Origin: Sphingomonadales bacterium EhC05
Lineage (GTDB): Bacteria > Pseudomonadota > Alphaproteobacteria > Sphingomonadales > Sphingomonadaceae
Assembly (NCBI GenBank): GCA_001650955.1
Contig: LXYP01000003.1
Location: 186,001-250,000, forward strand
DNA length: 64,000 bases
Reading direction: 5' to 3'
In this document: one piece after another, positions 19,384-28,700 of the stretch
Numbering within the stretch: the stretch's first letter is position 1
Layout of the letters: every line of letters starts with the position of its first letter
The notes under the pieces: generated by a model
Database searches by the model: none
Told to the model about the DNA's origin: nothing
The model's input: the letters and a program-made list of their open reading frames with translations, nothing else
Position numbers and translations under genes: made by a program

Positions 19384-19538
19384 GGTTGGGCCTTTCAAAA
19401 ATCGGGATATCGCAAGGGACATCGGGTTTGTTGATCAGCACATAGTCAGCGGCCATGGTTTTTTCAATCATTCCATTGAAGGTGCGCCCGCGCCGTGCAA
19501 TGTCCGGAAAATGCTATCCCAGCAGGACGAGAATATTC

Positions 19539-20306
19539 ATGCCTCTATATATATTGCCGGTTTTTGGAGCGATATTGGGCGCTATCATCGGAAGCTTTCT
19601 CGCGACACTGGTTGTGCGCTGGCCAGAGGGCAGGTCGGTGATGGCCGGGCGTTCCCAGTGCGATAACTGCGGTCATCAGTTACGCGCGATGGCGCTGATT
19701 CCGGTTGTCAGCTATCTGGCGCAATCTGGAAAATGCCGGCAGTGCGGACAGAAAATCAACCCTGATCACCTGGCTATCGAAGCGATGGCGGCAATCATCG
19801 GTGCTACTGCATTATTTGCAGTGCCGGGAGTGGCGGGTTTTGCCGGGGCCATATTGGGCTGGATATTGCTCGCACTTGCCGCCTTGGACGCGAAACATCA
19901 CTGGCTACCCGATCGCCTGACGTTTCTATTGGCGAGCAGCGGCCTGCTGGCCACGGTTGCTATTCCGGAACCCGATATATGGGATCGTCTGATCGGCGGT
20001 GTCGCTGGATATATGTCGCTATTCCTGATCGCTGCGGCATATAGACTTGTCCGCAAAAGAGACGGGCTGGGCGGGGGTGATCCGAAACTGCTCGGAGCCA
20101 TCGGCTGTTGGCTCGGATGGATGGCCTTGCCTGCCGTATTATTAGGCGCCTCCCTAATTGGTTTGATCGCGATATTGAGAATGAAACTAACCGGCACCGA
20201 GATCACGGCCCGCAGCGCATTGCCGCTCGGCAGTTTCATGGCGATTGCCGGATTTCCAATATGGCTTTTACAAACGGCGATGGGGTCATCGATTTTCGTC
20301 AGCTAG
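19539..20306 (+). CDS. Prepilin peptidase (A24 family)
   Basis: 255-aa inner-membrane aspartic protease that cleaves type IV prepilin or pseudopilin leaders and N-methylates the new N-terminus. The cytoplasmic zinc-binding loop has two CxxC pairs (CDNCG and CRQCG). The catalytic aspartates lie in LAALDAKHHWLPD and GGGDPKLLGA. About seven membrane segments are seen. The ATG at 19539 gives the usual short hydrophobic N-terminus. No pilin or secretion genes adjoin. It is the last clearly chromosomal gene before the mobile region. Confidence 0.88.
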   Translation: MPLYILPVFGAILGAIIGSFLATLVVRWPEGRSVMAGRSQCDNCGHQLRAMALIPVVSYLAQSGKCRQCGQKINPDHLAIEAMAAIIGATALFAVPGVAGFAGAILGWILLALAALDAKHHWLPDRLTFLLASSGLLATVAIPEPDIWDRLIGGVAGYMSLFLIAAAYRLVRKRDGLGGGDPKLLGAIGCWLGWMALPAVLLGASLIGLIAILRMKLTGTEITARSALPLGSFMAIAGFPIWLLQTAMGSSIFVS

Positions 20307-20405
20307 GCCGTCAAAATCATTTCCGCAAAAGGCGGTTGCCAGCGCAATTCTCCTCGTCTAACAGAGCCTCGATTTCGCTGAGGCAAATATTGCCCAGGCT
20401 CAAAT

Positions 20406-20444
20406 GCCCCTGTGGTGGAATTGGTAGACGCGCTGCACTCAAAA
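20406..20444 (+). pseudogene. 5' half of a tRNA-Leu gene, truncated at the anticodon loop (putative attL)
   Basis: The first 39 bases fold as the acceptor 5' strand (GCCCCTG), D-arm and anticodon 5' stem of a tRNA-Leu with loop CTCAAAA (anticodon CAA). After the loop the sequence departs: the expected anticodon 3' strand, variable arm, T-arm and CAGGGGC are missing. Bases 20413-20433 equal 21911-21931 in the intact tRNA-Leu downstream. This fits integration of an element at the anticodon loop, with the integrase gene 110 bases further on. Confidence 0.8.
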
Positions 20445-20555
20445 TTGCATTCTACCTTAAAAAATTAGCCAAAAACCCTTTAATACCAGCAACTTGAGCA
20501 AGGACGAGACTTCCAAAAAGACTTACACATGTCTTACACATTTTGGAGTTTCGTT

Positions 20556-21842
20556 ATGACAGCTGAAAGCTACGCTCTGATGGATGGCGCGCTTCACGTT
20601 TATCGACGTGAGAATAGTCGCTTCTGGCAATGCTCAACCTATCTGGGCAGTCGCAATCACCGGCAGACAACTAAAGAGATGAGCCTCGCTGCGGCCAAGG
20701 ATTTCGCGCGCGACTGGTATATGGAAAAATGCGTAGAGGATCGCCAGCGCAGACGCGGCGGGCTTACCTTGCTGGCCAATCCTGTCCAGCCACACATCGC
20801 CGAACCTATACCAGTGGCCGATGGTCGATTACGCCAAAAGTCAAAGGGTCCTACTTTCGAGGATGCCACCAAAGCTTTTCTCGATGAGTTCGAGGTAATT
20901 ACCCAGGGCGAACGCAATGAGGGGTATGTAGAATCAAAGTCTATCCATGTTCGCGTTCACCTTTTGCCATTCTTTGGCGACACAGCGCTTGAAGACATTA
21001 ACGCGGGCAAGGTGCAGGACTATCGCGTTCACCGCCAGACATCCCGCCTCGACGCTAAAACCGGCAAGCCGAAGAAACCGGCCCGCGCGACCTTGCACGG
21101 CGAGATAGTCACGCTCCGTCAGGTATTGAAAACCGCCAATCGTAAGGGCTGGATTTCCGCAATCCCCGATATGTCAGCGCCATATAAGACATCGGGCAAG
21201 TTGGAACATCGCGCTTGGTTTTCGCCCGAGGAATATAAATTGCTTTACGAAGCCACACGCGAGCGGGCCAAGAATCCTCCCAAGCCGCGCTGGCGTGAAG
21301 TTTGCGAGACTTTTCACGACTATGTTTTGTTCATGGGAAACACCGGGCTTCGTCCCGATGAGTCGGCGCGGATTCAGCTACGCGACGTCAAGATCGTCGA
21401 TGATGAATCGACCGGCGAGCGCATATTGGAGATCGAGGTACGCGGTAAACGGGGTGTCGGTTTTTGCAAATCGATGCCCGGTGCAATTCTGCCCTTCGAA
21501 CGCGTCCGTGATCGCAAGGAACTTAAACCCACCGACCCGATATTTGGGAAAACGCCGCGCGAAATGATGAATACGGTGCTTGACGAGCTCAATATGAAAT
21601 TTGACCGTGATGGGCATGTCCGCACCTGTTACAGTTTGCGGCATACCTATATCTGCCTTCGATTGCTCGAAGGAGCAGATATTTATCAGGTCGCCAAAAA
21701 CTGCCGCACCAGCGTCGAAATGATTGAGAAATATTATGGACGGCATTTGAAGAACAACATAGATGCTTCGGCAGTCAATGTTCGCAAAGCCCGGCCTAAG
21801 GCAGTTGCTGCCTCAAAGAAGTCTATGAAGCCAAAGGCATAA
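20556..21842 (+). CDS. Phage-type tyrosine integrase next to tRNA-Leu
   Basis: 428-aa site-specific recombinase. An N-terminal DNA-binding and SAM-like core-binding region leads to the catalytic domain: first Arg in NTGLRPDE, then YSLRHTY (the box II His position is Tyr, as in several related integrases) and the nucleophile region SVEMIEKYYGRHL. The ATG at 20556 is chosen because TTGGAG lies seven bases upstream; the ATG at 20529 lacks a ribosome site. It sits just inside the disrupted tRNA-Leu and reads away from it. It probably mobilises the element that begins there. Confidence 0.9.
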   Translation: MTAESYALMDGALHVYRRENSRFWQCSTYLGSRNHRQTTKEMSLAAAKDFARDWYMEKCVEDRQRRRGGLTLLANPVQPHIAEPIPVADGRLRQKSKGPTFEDATKAFLDEFEVITQGERNEGYVESKSIHVRVHLLPFFGDTALEDINAGKVQDYRVHRQTSRLDAKTGKPKKPARATLHGEIVTLRQVLKTANRKGWISAIPDMSAPYKTSGKLEHRAWFSPEEYKLLYEATRERAKNPPKPRWREVCETFHDYVLFMGNTGLRPDESARIQLRDVKIVDDESTGERILEIEVRGKRGVGFCKSMPGAILPFERVRDRKELKPTDPIFGKTPREMMNTVLDELNMKFDRDGHVRTCYSLRHTYICLRLLEGADIYQVAKNCRTSVEMIEKYYGRHLKNNIDASAVNVRKARPKAVAASKKSMKPKA

Positions 21843-21864
21843 TTTGCGTTCTTAATATTTTTCG

Positions 21865-21892
21865 TTGCGTCTCACGACGGCGGCGTTATATG
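21865..21892 (+). promoter_or_regulatory. Putative sigma70-type promoter of the tRNA-Leu gene
   Basis: TTGCGT at 21865-21870 and TATATG at 21887-21892 are separated by 16 bases, 11 bases before the mature tRNA 5' end. This suggests the element-borne tRNA-Leu is expressed on its own. Pattern match by eye only. Confidence 0.4.
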
Positions 21893-21903
21893 CCTCTCAC
21901 AAC

Positions 21904-21988
21904 GCGGGCGTGGTGGAATTGGTAGACGCGCGGGATTCAAAATCCCGTTCCGCAAGGAGTGTGGGTTCGATTCCCACCGCCCGCACCA
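21904..21988 (+). tRNA. tRNA-Leu (anticodon CAA), intact, inside the element
   Basis: 85 bases including an encoded CCA. The acceptor strands GCGGGCG and CGCCCGC pair perfectly, with discriminator A. The anticodon stem CGGGA/TCCCG encloses loop TTCAAAA, giving anticodon CAA. A long variable arm follows, then T-arm GTGGG-TTCGATT-CCCAC. It shares its D-arm with the truncated tRNA-Leu at 20406 but has a different acceptor stem, so it is a separate gene and not a repaired copy. It may replace the tRNA function lost at the insertion site. Confidence 0.93.
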
Positions 21989-22317
21989 TCTAAATTAGCA
22001 GGCTCCGATAAGCCCACCGGACGGTGGGTAGGAGCCTGCATTAGCGGATCGCTTGGGGACGCACGTCCCGCGCTCCGCTTTCGCGAAATGACAATCGAAG
22101 GGTATTGTCATGCTGGCCTCAGAAATCCCGGACGGGATTTAGCCATCGCTGCTATCTGCTAGACTCAATTTCGGCTATCAACGCCTGCGAATCTATTTCT
22201 GTAAAGCGCCCGAATTTCGGTCCTTTAAGGCCTGCCACCGATTGCCTGCAAGCGGACGTTGATTGAGCGTGCTATTTACCATTGATCAGCTAGTCTTCTA
22301 TATCTGATGGAGGTTGA
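21989..22317. repeat. Spacer with nested hairpin and a second inverted repeat
   Basis: Right after the tRNA, 21998-22006 pairs with 22031-22039 (GCAGGCTCC / GGAGCCTGC), and inside it CCCACC pairs with GGTGGG across GGAC. A further perfect 8-base repeat, ATGACAAT / ATTGTCAT, lies at 22088-22095 and 22104-22111. No T-run follows the first hairpin. The rest holds no gene that I can support. The second part resembles short mobile intergenic repeats common in sphingomonads, by impression only. Confidence 0.5.
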
Positions 22318-23688
22318 TTACTTCTCACTAAGTTTGTTCAGATCATCTACGGCGGAGTTTTTTGACAACCAATCACACGACGAAACAAGCAACCATCTAC
22401 CAATCACCTCTGCGCTTACCCGGACTTGCGTCCAGTCGTGAGCGAAATCAGCACTTGCCCCGTGAATAAGCTTGCTACGCCCATCGTTGTAAATTTGCGC
22501 AATCACCTTCTTGGTTTTGCGGCCGTCCTTCATCAGTGGGTCATCGGGCTTGGGGCCAAGACGCGCGCTGATAAGCGAAAGGATTCCGGGCACGCCCTTT
22601 CCGCCTGTCAACGCGTCCATGCTGGCAGCGAACTTCGTGGTAGCTATCTGATCCAGCGATTCACGACAGGCCTCGTGATACCAACACAGGCTTAGGAACA
22701 ACGCGTTCAAAACCTTCGGGCGCTTCATGGACCGATTGGGCTGAATGTAGCCATAAATCGCTTCCCCGATCTGCTCGAACAGCCATCGATAAGAACGTAG
22801 GCTTTCGAGCAGCTCGGGTTCCGAATAGCGACCGAGAGGCAGTTCCGCGCATGCAGAGTTCGAGCCGACATTGGTGCCGCTGCCGAACAGCACGGTATGA
22901 CGATGGCTACGCCGCCGGTCATAGAGCAGGTTCATCCACCGCAAGCCTTCCGAGGGTCGATACCAAGTGAGTGAAATGGCGGTCATGGCGAGACGTGCTG
23001 CCAGTAGGCCTTTCTCCTGGATGTATTTGCCGGAGAGCCCATCCGTCGCGACGCTGCACACCACTGGGCATTCACCGATCGCGTCAACAATGGATTCTTC
23101 TACAAAGGAATCGAACGAGCGCTTGCGCTTCCGTGGTGACGTGCCGCTCCAGCGCGCATAAAGGCGGCGTGCCGTCGTCGGCGATAACTTGCCTGCGGCG
23201 AGCATGCGTAGCCGCCATGCTTCGCGGGTCTCAAATACCACCGGTCCAACTTGGAGCGGATAAGGCTCATCGCCTTCGATAAGGTGGCATCCCAATGTCA
23301 GGTCTATAGGTCGGTTATGCCCGGCGATCTGTTTGTCGAGCAATTCTTCGACGTGTTCGCTGACGACGGGGTGCAACTGCGCATCGCTGTCATCAAGATC
23401 TATCTCGGCAAGCGCTAGGCCGAAGGACTGCGCCGTAAGCTTGTTCAATTCATCGATCTTGAATCGGGGCTTCAAGGCCGGGTCGTTATTCCAGCATATC
23501 CGTGTGTAGGCATAGACTGCGTCCAATAGTGCTTCGGTTACCCGAATGGAGCGACCATCGCCCAGCCACAATGCGGGCGGAAAGCTGATCTTCTTCACCG
23601 GAGCGGCTGGGGGCCGCTTCCATTTCTCGGTCTGCGCCTTCCGCAGCTCCGCCAAAATCTCGGAGATAAGTGAAGCCTTGTTAGTCAT
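22318..23688 (-). CDS. HEPN-motif protein, putative defence ribonuclease
   Basis: 456 aa, no named family recognised over most of its length. The C-terminal region has RSKLIHG, an R-x4-H motif (Arg404, His409) in the context NDGRSKLIHGASADFAHDW followed by a helix. This is the HEPN ribonuclease signature found in many toxins and abortive-infection proteins (Apea-like layout). The N-terminal part is basic (KTEKWKRPP-like) and the middle alpha-helical. Its ATG overlaps the stop of the upstream PD-(D/E)XK gene by eight bases (ATGACTAA), so the two proteins are made together and probably act together. It is the last gene of the unit. RNase activity is inferred, not shown. Confidence 0.7.
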   Translation of the reverse strand: MTNKASLISEILAELRKAQTEKWKRPPAAPVKKISFPPALWLGDGRSIRVTEALLDAVYAYTRICWNNDPALKPRFKIDELNKLTAQSFGLALAEIDLDDSDAQLHPVVSEHVEELLDKQIAGHNRPIDLTLGCHLIEGDEPYPLQVGPVVFETREAWRLRMLAAGKLSPTTARRLYARWSGTSPRKRKRSFDSFVEESIVDAIGECPVVCSVATDGLSGKYIQEKGLLAARLAMTAISLTWYRPSEGLRWMNLLYDRRRSHRHTVLFGSGTNVGSNSACAELPLGRYSEPELLESLRSYRWLFEQIGEAIYGYIQPNRSMKRPKVLNALFLSLCWYHEACRESLDQIATTKFAASMDALTGGKGVPGILSLISARLGPKPDDPLMKDGRKTKKVIAQIYNDGRSKLIHGASADFAHDWTQVRVSAEVIGRWLLVSSCDWLSKNSAVDDLNKLSEK

Positions 23689-25216
23689 GTTCGAATGCGC
23701 TCCTCATCCAAGGAAGAACGTCAGCTATCCGATCCTTGAACGGATAGTCGCGTTGCTGGTCGCGGGTTGCAGCGTGAGCGACCGAAAGCATGAAGCCCTT
23801 CTTCTCGCCGGAGGAGACTTCACAGCAGGCATCGAGGAAGCTGTCTGCCGTACCATGCTGTAGGGCGTACTCGACGTCATTGATCGGGCAGAATGCGATC
23901 TCGCGGCGATCGCCTTCGTCGATGTCCCCCTCGGCGTCTGCCATCGCCATGGCGATGGCGATCACCTGTTCTGCCTGCCTGCTCGCCATGGTCAGCCAGC
24001 TGTCGGCCGTCACTATCACACCCCGGCAGGACGGAGCGACCGTGACGTCGCCCGTCAGGCCGCGCCGGGCATGCGAGAAGAAGCGCCAGATCTGGAACAT
24101 GCCTTTGGCGAGTTCGTCGAAGCCGATAGATGCGGAGGCGATAGGATCGTCAGCGTATCTGGCGTCGAAGCTCATCCTCTTCGCCTTGCACTCGATCGCC
24201 GCGACGATGCCATCCGTTCCAGAGACGAGCACGTCGGGTGTGCGGTGCCGCGCTTTCTTCGGCCCGGAGACTTGCTCGCCGATGACCTCGTAGGGGGACA
24301 TCATGGCTTGGAGATACTCCAGCACGTAGCCCTCGAACCGCGTGCCGATGCCGGTCCAGACAGCAGAGCCGCCCTGCACGACGTCGAGGTAGAGGCCCGA
24401 TGTGTATCGATACATTATCAGTTCTGGGATCGGGGCGCGAAGGCGCTCGCCCCGCTCGCCGAACGCCATGATCGGGAAGTCGCGCAGAATGCTGGGACGA
24501 TAGGCGGTGTGCCGATGGGCTTTCCGCATCCGCGCCGCAAGGTGTCGTGCCTCGGCATGGGGTATCGCGAGCTTGAGAAGAGTTGCCTCCCGGACCTCAG
24601 GCGATATGCCGATCTCGCTCAGATTCCGCTGGCGGTGGACCCAGTCGTTATTCTTCAGAGCACCCGACATGCATGCGCCGGTCTTCACGAAGTCGGAAAG
24701 GGAGATGCCGGCGCTCGCCTCGAAATACTCGCGCGCCGAACCGGTGCCATAGAGGAGCATGGAGCGGTAGAGGTGCGGCGCGTTCATGAAGCCGCGCTGC
24801 CATGGGAACTGGCGCTGAACGATCCGCGCCATTTCGTTGAAGACATCATGCTTTTCAAGGAAGATTCCGTCCTCGGCGTTCTCCAGCTTGATAAGGATGC
24901 CATGCAGGGCGCGCAGGGTTTGAAACATCTCGGCATTGAGGACGCGCGTGCGCCCGATTCCAAAGCGTTTGGCCTTCGGGGTGGCCAAAAGCTCATTTAT
25001 CAGCGTTTCCAGCGACCACAGCGGAATGTGGTAGGGCGATCCTAGTTCCGCACCTACGGCCTCTGGCGGAAGATCCCGCATCACCGTCAAAGCCTTCTGG
25101 TTACCTGACTGGGCGGCAACGACGGCGGAGACCAGCGAAATGATCTGCTCGTCGTCGCTGTGCGAAAGGTATCGCTCAAGCTTCTTACGATAGATGTCTC
25201 GCCCGAGCCTTGCCAT
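23681..25216 (-). CDS. PD-(D/E)XK nuclease-domain protein, putative defence component
   Basis: 511 aa. The C-terminal half contains a PD-(D/E)XK fold: Glu in RFEGYVLEYL (about 300), RTPDVLV with Asp328, then AAIECKAKR giving Glu342-x-Lys344. The first 270 residues are helical and unassigned. The sequence DPIASASIGFDEL and the basic loop nearby could contact nucleic acid. It starts with ATG at 25216, two bases after the stop of a 46-codon ORF, and overlaps the HEPN gene at its end. Restriction-like endonuclease activity is a reasonable inference; the partner architecture is not one I can name. Confidence 0.7.
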   Translation of the reverse strand: MARLGRDIYRKKLERYLSHSDDEQIISLVSAVVAAQSGNQKALTVMRDLPPEAVGAELGSPYHIPLWSLETLINELLATPKAKRFGIGRTRVLNAEMFQTLRALHGILIKLENAEDGIFLEKHDVFNEMARIVQRQFPWQRGFMNAPHLYRSMLLYGTGSAREYFEASAGISLSDFVKTGACMSGALKNNDWVHRQRNLSEIGISPEVREATLLKLAIPHAEARHLAARMRKAHRHTAYRPSILRDFPIMAFGERGERLRAPIPELIMYRYTSGLYLDVVQGGSAVWTGIGTRFEGYVLEYLQAMMSPYEVIGEQVSGPKKARHRTPDVLVSGTDGIVAAIECKAKRMSFDARYADDPIASASIGFDELAKGMFQIWRFFSHARRGLTGDVTVAPSCRGVIVTADSWLTMASRQAEQVIAIAMAMADAEGDIDEGDRREIAFCPINDVEYALQHGTADSFLDACCEVSSGEKKGFMLSVAHAATRDQQRDYPFKDRIADVLPWMRSAFEHD

Positions 25217-25219
25217 CGC

Positions 25220-25360
25220 TCAGGCTGAGGCGGCGCGGCGGTTGGAGAGATAGATCTCGATCATGCCCGGCCACTCCCTCGAGCTTGCGGCGAGATTCTT
25301 CAAGCGGCGGTCACGCCGAAAATAGCGTTCGACCCGCTGAAGAAGTCCGGTCAGTTTCAT
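25220..25360 (-). CDS. 46-aa basic small protein leading the HEPN/nuclease unit
   Basis: Short frame beginning MKLTGLLQRVERYFRRDRR and ending SNRRAASA. It is strongly basic, with one amphipathic helix likely. Its stop is separated from the nuclease ATG by only GCG, so it is either a real small protein or a coupled leader. No ribosome site is strong. No family recognised. The same-strand spacing is the main support. Confidence 0.45.
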   Translation of the reverse strand: MKLTGLLQRVERYFRRDRRLKNLAASSREWPGMIEIYLSNRRAASA

Positions 25361-25782
25361 GAGACCATCTTATTTTTCTCGGCCGCACAAAACAAAACAG
25401 TCATATATTCTCTCAGCATTAGTGCGCTAGGTTGGTGCGCATACTTAGCAGACGGAAAGACAAACAGGTAGTACAGTCTGAGCACTGTGGTGGGGATGGC
25501 GAACACTGCTTTGTTCGACGGACTTTAAGAACCTGCTGGTCCCCTCAAAGCCAGTTTGCCGCCATGTACGTAGGGCAATTTTGACAGCCTTAGAATACAT
25601 CGTGAATGACGGCGATGTCGGCGGAAGGGTATCTCGGCGCTGATGCCGCGAATGGCAGCTATTTGCAACTGCGAAGCTGAAAGCCGCCATTCGGCAATCG
25701 GCCCAATTGTAGCCGGTCCGGAATGCGCCCCAATCTCGGATATTTAGAGCATTAGCGGGGCCAACCAAAAGCGGTCATTCGC
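25361..25782. other. Intergenic spacer in the defence island
   Basis: 420 bases. The right-hand end must hold the promoter of the 46-aa/nuclease/HEPN unit on the minus strand (an AT-rich stretch at about 25370-25410). A 107-codon minus-strand frame (25445-25768) has no recognisable features and an unlikely composition. No hairpin with a T-run is evident. Confidence 0.4.
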
Positions 25783-28700
25783 TTAACGCGAAACGTCGAG
25801 AACAATTACGTCAACGGCTCCGGCAAGCGAGTCTGGAAGGCGACGACTAATAGCGTCTTCGAGTTCCGAGGCGGTCTGGATGCCTGAGGTCGTTCTACCA
25901 GCCACATGAACTTCCGGACCAAACCAAAGGACCAGATAAATTCCTTGTTCAGCTGCATCTGGATGATGAGAATATCGCTTGTGCAGTTGAGTAGCGGCAG
26001 CCTCAAACAGTTCACGATGCCATTGGCCCTTAACTTCAACCACCAAGCAGGTCCGCCGCCCACCGATTGATGACACGGCAGTGAAATCACAGCGATTGCT
26101 GCGAGCCATCGCGCTCTCAATCGAGAGAACCACGTCTAGCGGTCGCAGTCGCAGGTCAAGGCGGTCAACAATCCGGTTCCGTGCTGTGTTCTCATCGACA
26201 TGTTCACCGTCGACGTAAAATGCATCAATCGGGTCGGTCTCGCCGTCCCGAAACCATTTCTCTGCAGCCCGTAGCTCTTCAACGACCAATGCCCTTAAAT
26301 CTTCGACCGTTGCCACTCGGTTCGAATCCAGGAGCTGGCAAACCACGTCCGAATTAGGTGCAGCAAATTGCCGCAGCAGGTTTTTCCGTCTGCCTTCTGC
26401 GATTAAATGACGGCATCCATCGTGCCATTTTTCGAAGCGGTCGTTAGAAAGCAATTTCTTTAGAACCTCGACTTGCATCGAAGGCTCATCGTCTGGAATT
26501 CTCCAAATGAGGCCGTTGAGGAAGCGATAAGCTGTCTCGCCTTTTGGAGAACCAGTTCCCCACGACGAGGGAAGAGGCACGACAGGCCATTTATCAACGA
26601 AGGCGTCCAAGATTAGATAAATTTGGCTGGCATTGAGTGTAGGCCATTCGCCGTCTCTGGACCCCCTCAAACTGTCATAGCGGTGGGACAAAGCGAAGAT
26701 ATTCTCAGGGAAGTGGCTTAGGACCTCCCACTCAAACTTAGCGCTTCCAAATGCAAATGACCTCAGGAACCAAAAGTCTTGAGCTTCCTTAAGCTTTTTC
26801 TCGGGCGGGCCATATGGCCAACTCTCACGAATCTCCTGACAGCGCTGTGAGAGAATCTCGCGGAGTTCGTCATATCGCTCGTATTTCGAGCCGATGTCAA
26901 AGAGCGTTTCAGCACTCGATAGCGGCATTTGTGGGAACTCACGAAGCCAACGCAATGCCGTTTCTTTGGCGACGTCAGCGAATGCCTTATCGTATGAGAG
27001 CAGTGACGCAGATGAGTGTATTATTGAGCTCGATGCGAGCTGAGGCTCCACATAGGCGCCTAGGAAGTCGAGCAGGTCATTCTCAGTAGTAAAAAGACAC
27101 CGATCGATTTCCGCATGGAATGCTGCGCGCTCCTCGTCGCTCAGGCCCGAATGGTGAACGTTTATGTCGGTCTTTGCTGCTATGACAACGGATCGGTCAA
27201 TGTCATCGAGCGAACCTTGGTCACGAAATACGGCAAGAACGGCCGCATAGGCCACTTCCGGAATGACATAGTATCTGCCTTCTGCTCTAGATTTCCCGAT
27301 CTCCTCAAGCGTTGGTACATTTTTTGATAAAAATCCTACGCTTGATCGCAAGGCGTTCTCTATGAAATCAGGATCGCGGACGTACTTTAACACTCCATCC
27401 TCGTGGAAGTCTTCCTGGAGGTATTCCCGTGCGAAGTCTCTTAACCAACTCCAATGCTCACCTTTGGCGATCACACTTTGGTGCTGGGTGAAATTTTTTG
27501 CGTTGGATCGTTCGATCTGTTCCTGACGCTTGCGCCGCCTCGACTGGAACCTGAAGCGCCGCTGCCTTACATCGAGTTTTGCAGCCCGAGACGCGCGTTC
27601 CTTCGAAGCCGCGATCCGAAGAAAATCCGAGTCTGACTGGGCATATGTTCGTTGCAAAGCGCGATGCTCGCTAGGTCCTTTGGATTCCGAGTACCAGTTA
27701 TGCGTGCGATAGAACGCCGAAAACATCCCGATCCGCTTGGTTTTCGCTGCGTGTTGCAGCATCCATGTGTCATCATCAGAGGTCAGAAAGAGGCTGGAAT
27801 GCATCGCTCCGTGCCTAAATTTGATAAATGCATCCCAAATTTCCTGCTCGTCGCTCAGGCTCTCAAAAGCGAGTAGTTGTATCGCACGTCGTAATAGGTG
27901 ATCGGCTTGCAGCGCTTTGACAGACAAACTGTCACGGGTTGATTTGTCGTTTCTGAAGTTCAGCGCCTTCATCCAGCTCCAAAGTTGCGCCGGACAATAT
28001 GGACCGTGTGCAACTTCAAAATACCGATCGAGCAGCGTGCCGATGAGTTTGCTAATGCCGACCCTGCAATGGCATTCATAGCTGCGCTCTTTGCCACAGG
28101 TACATTTGAGCCCGCTACTCAGTTCGCTCAGAAGGTATGTGGCCTGCACTGCCGGCAAACCGGACACCAATAGTGAAATAAAGTAGGTCGACCCTGCGGG
28201 TTCCTCCAGCGCTAGGTCATCATCCTTGAACAGAGGGATGAAGGCTCTCATTAGTTGCAACAGGCGCTCATCTGGGAGGGAAACTGCCTCGTCCATCACG
28301 AGTTCTGCTGCCAAACGAAGCGCGTTATGAGAGCCTTCATCGATTAAAGCTGAAACGTCATCGGAGCGATTTCGCCCTTCGACCCCGGCCAATGCCTTCA
28401 TCGCAAGCAAGCGCGTGTTGAAGTCTGCTTCGTTGGAAAATAGAATGTCACGTAGTTCAGCTTCGAGAGCGGGCTCCTCGCCAGAATGTGCGACAATTTC
28501 GAGCAGAAGATCGCGCAGGTCGGTCTTTCCGTCAGCGGTGCGAAGAAGCTGGCGCACAGCCTCAACAACTTCCGTCGTGAAAAAGCCTTTCGTGTTGAAT
28601 TTGCGCCAGCGGTCTGCTCGCCGGAAGTAGGGATCGGATGCCGAAAGGTCAGCCAACTGGCCGATAAGGTGAATCTTGGATTCGCCAGCCAGCTGCGATG

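Noticed and set aside
24071-25045. 324-codon plus-strand frame opposite the PD-(D/E)XK gene
   Set aside because: The minus-strand protein has a catalytic motif and coupled neighbours; the plus frame reads as low-quality repeats of His/Arg/Asp.
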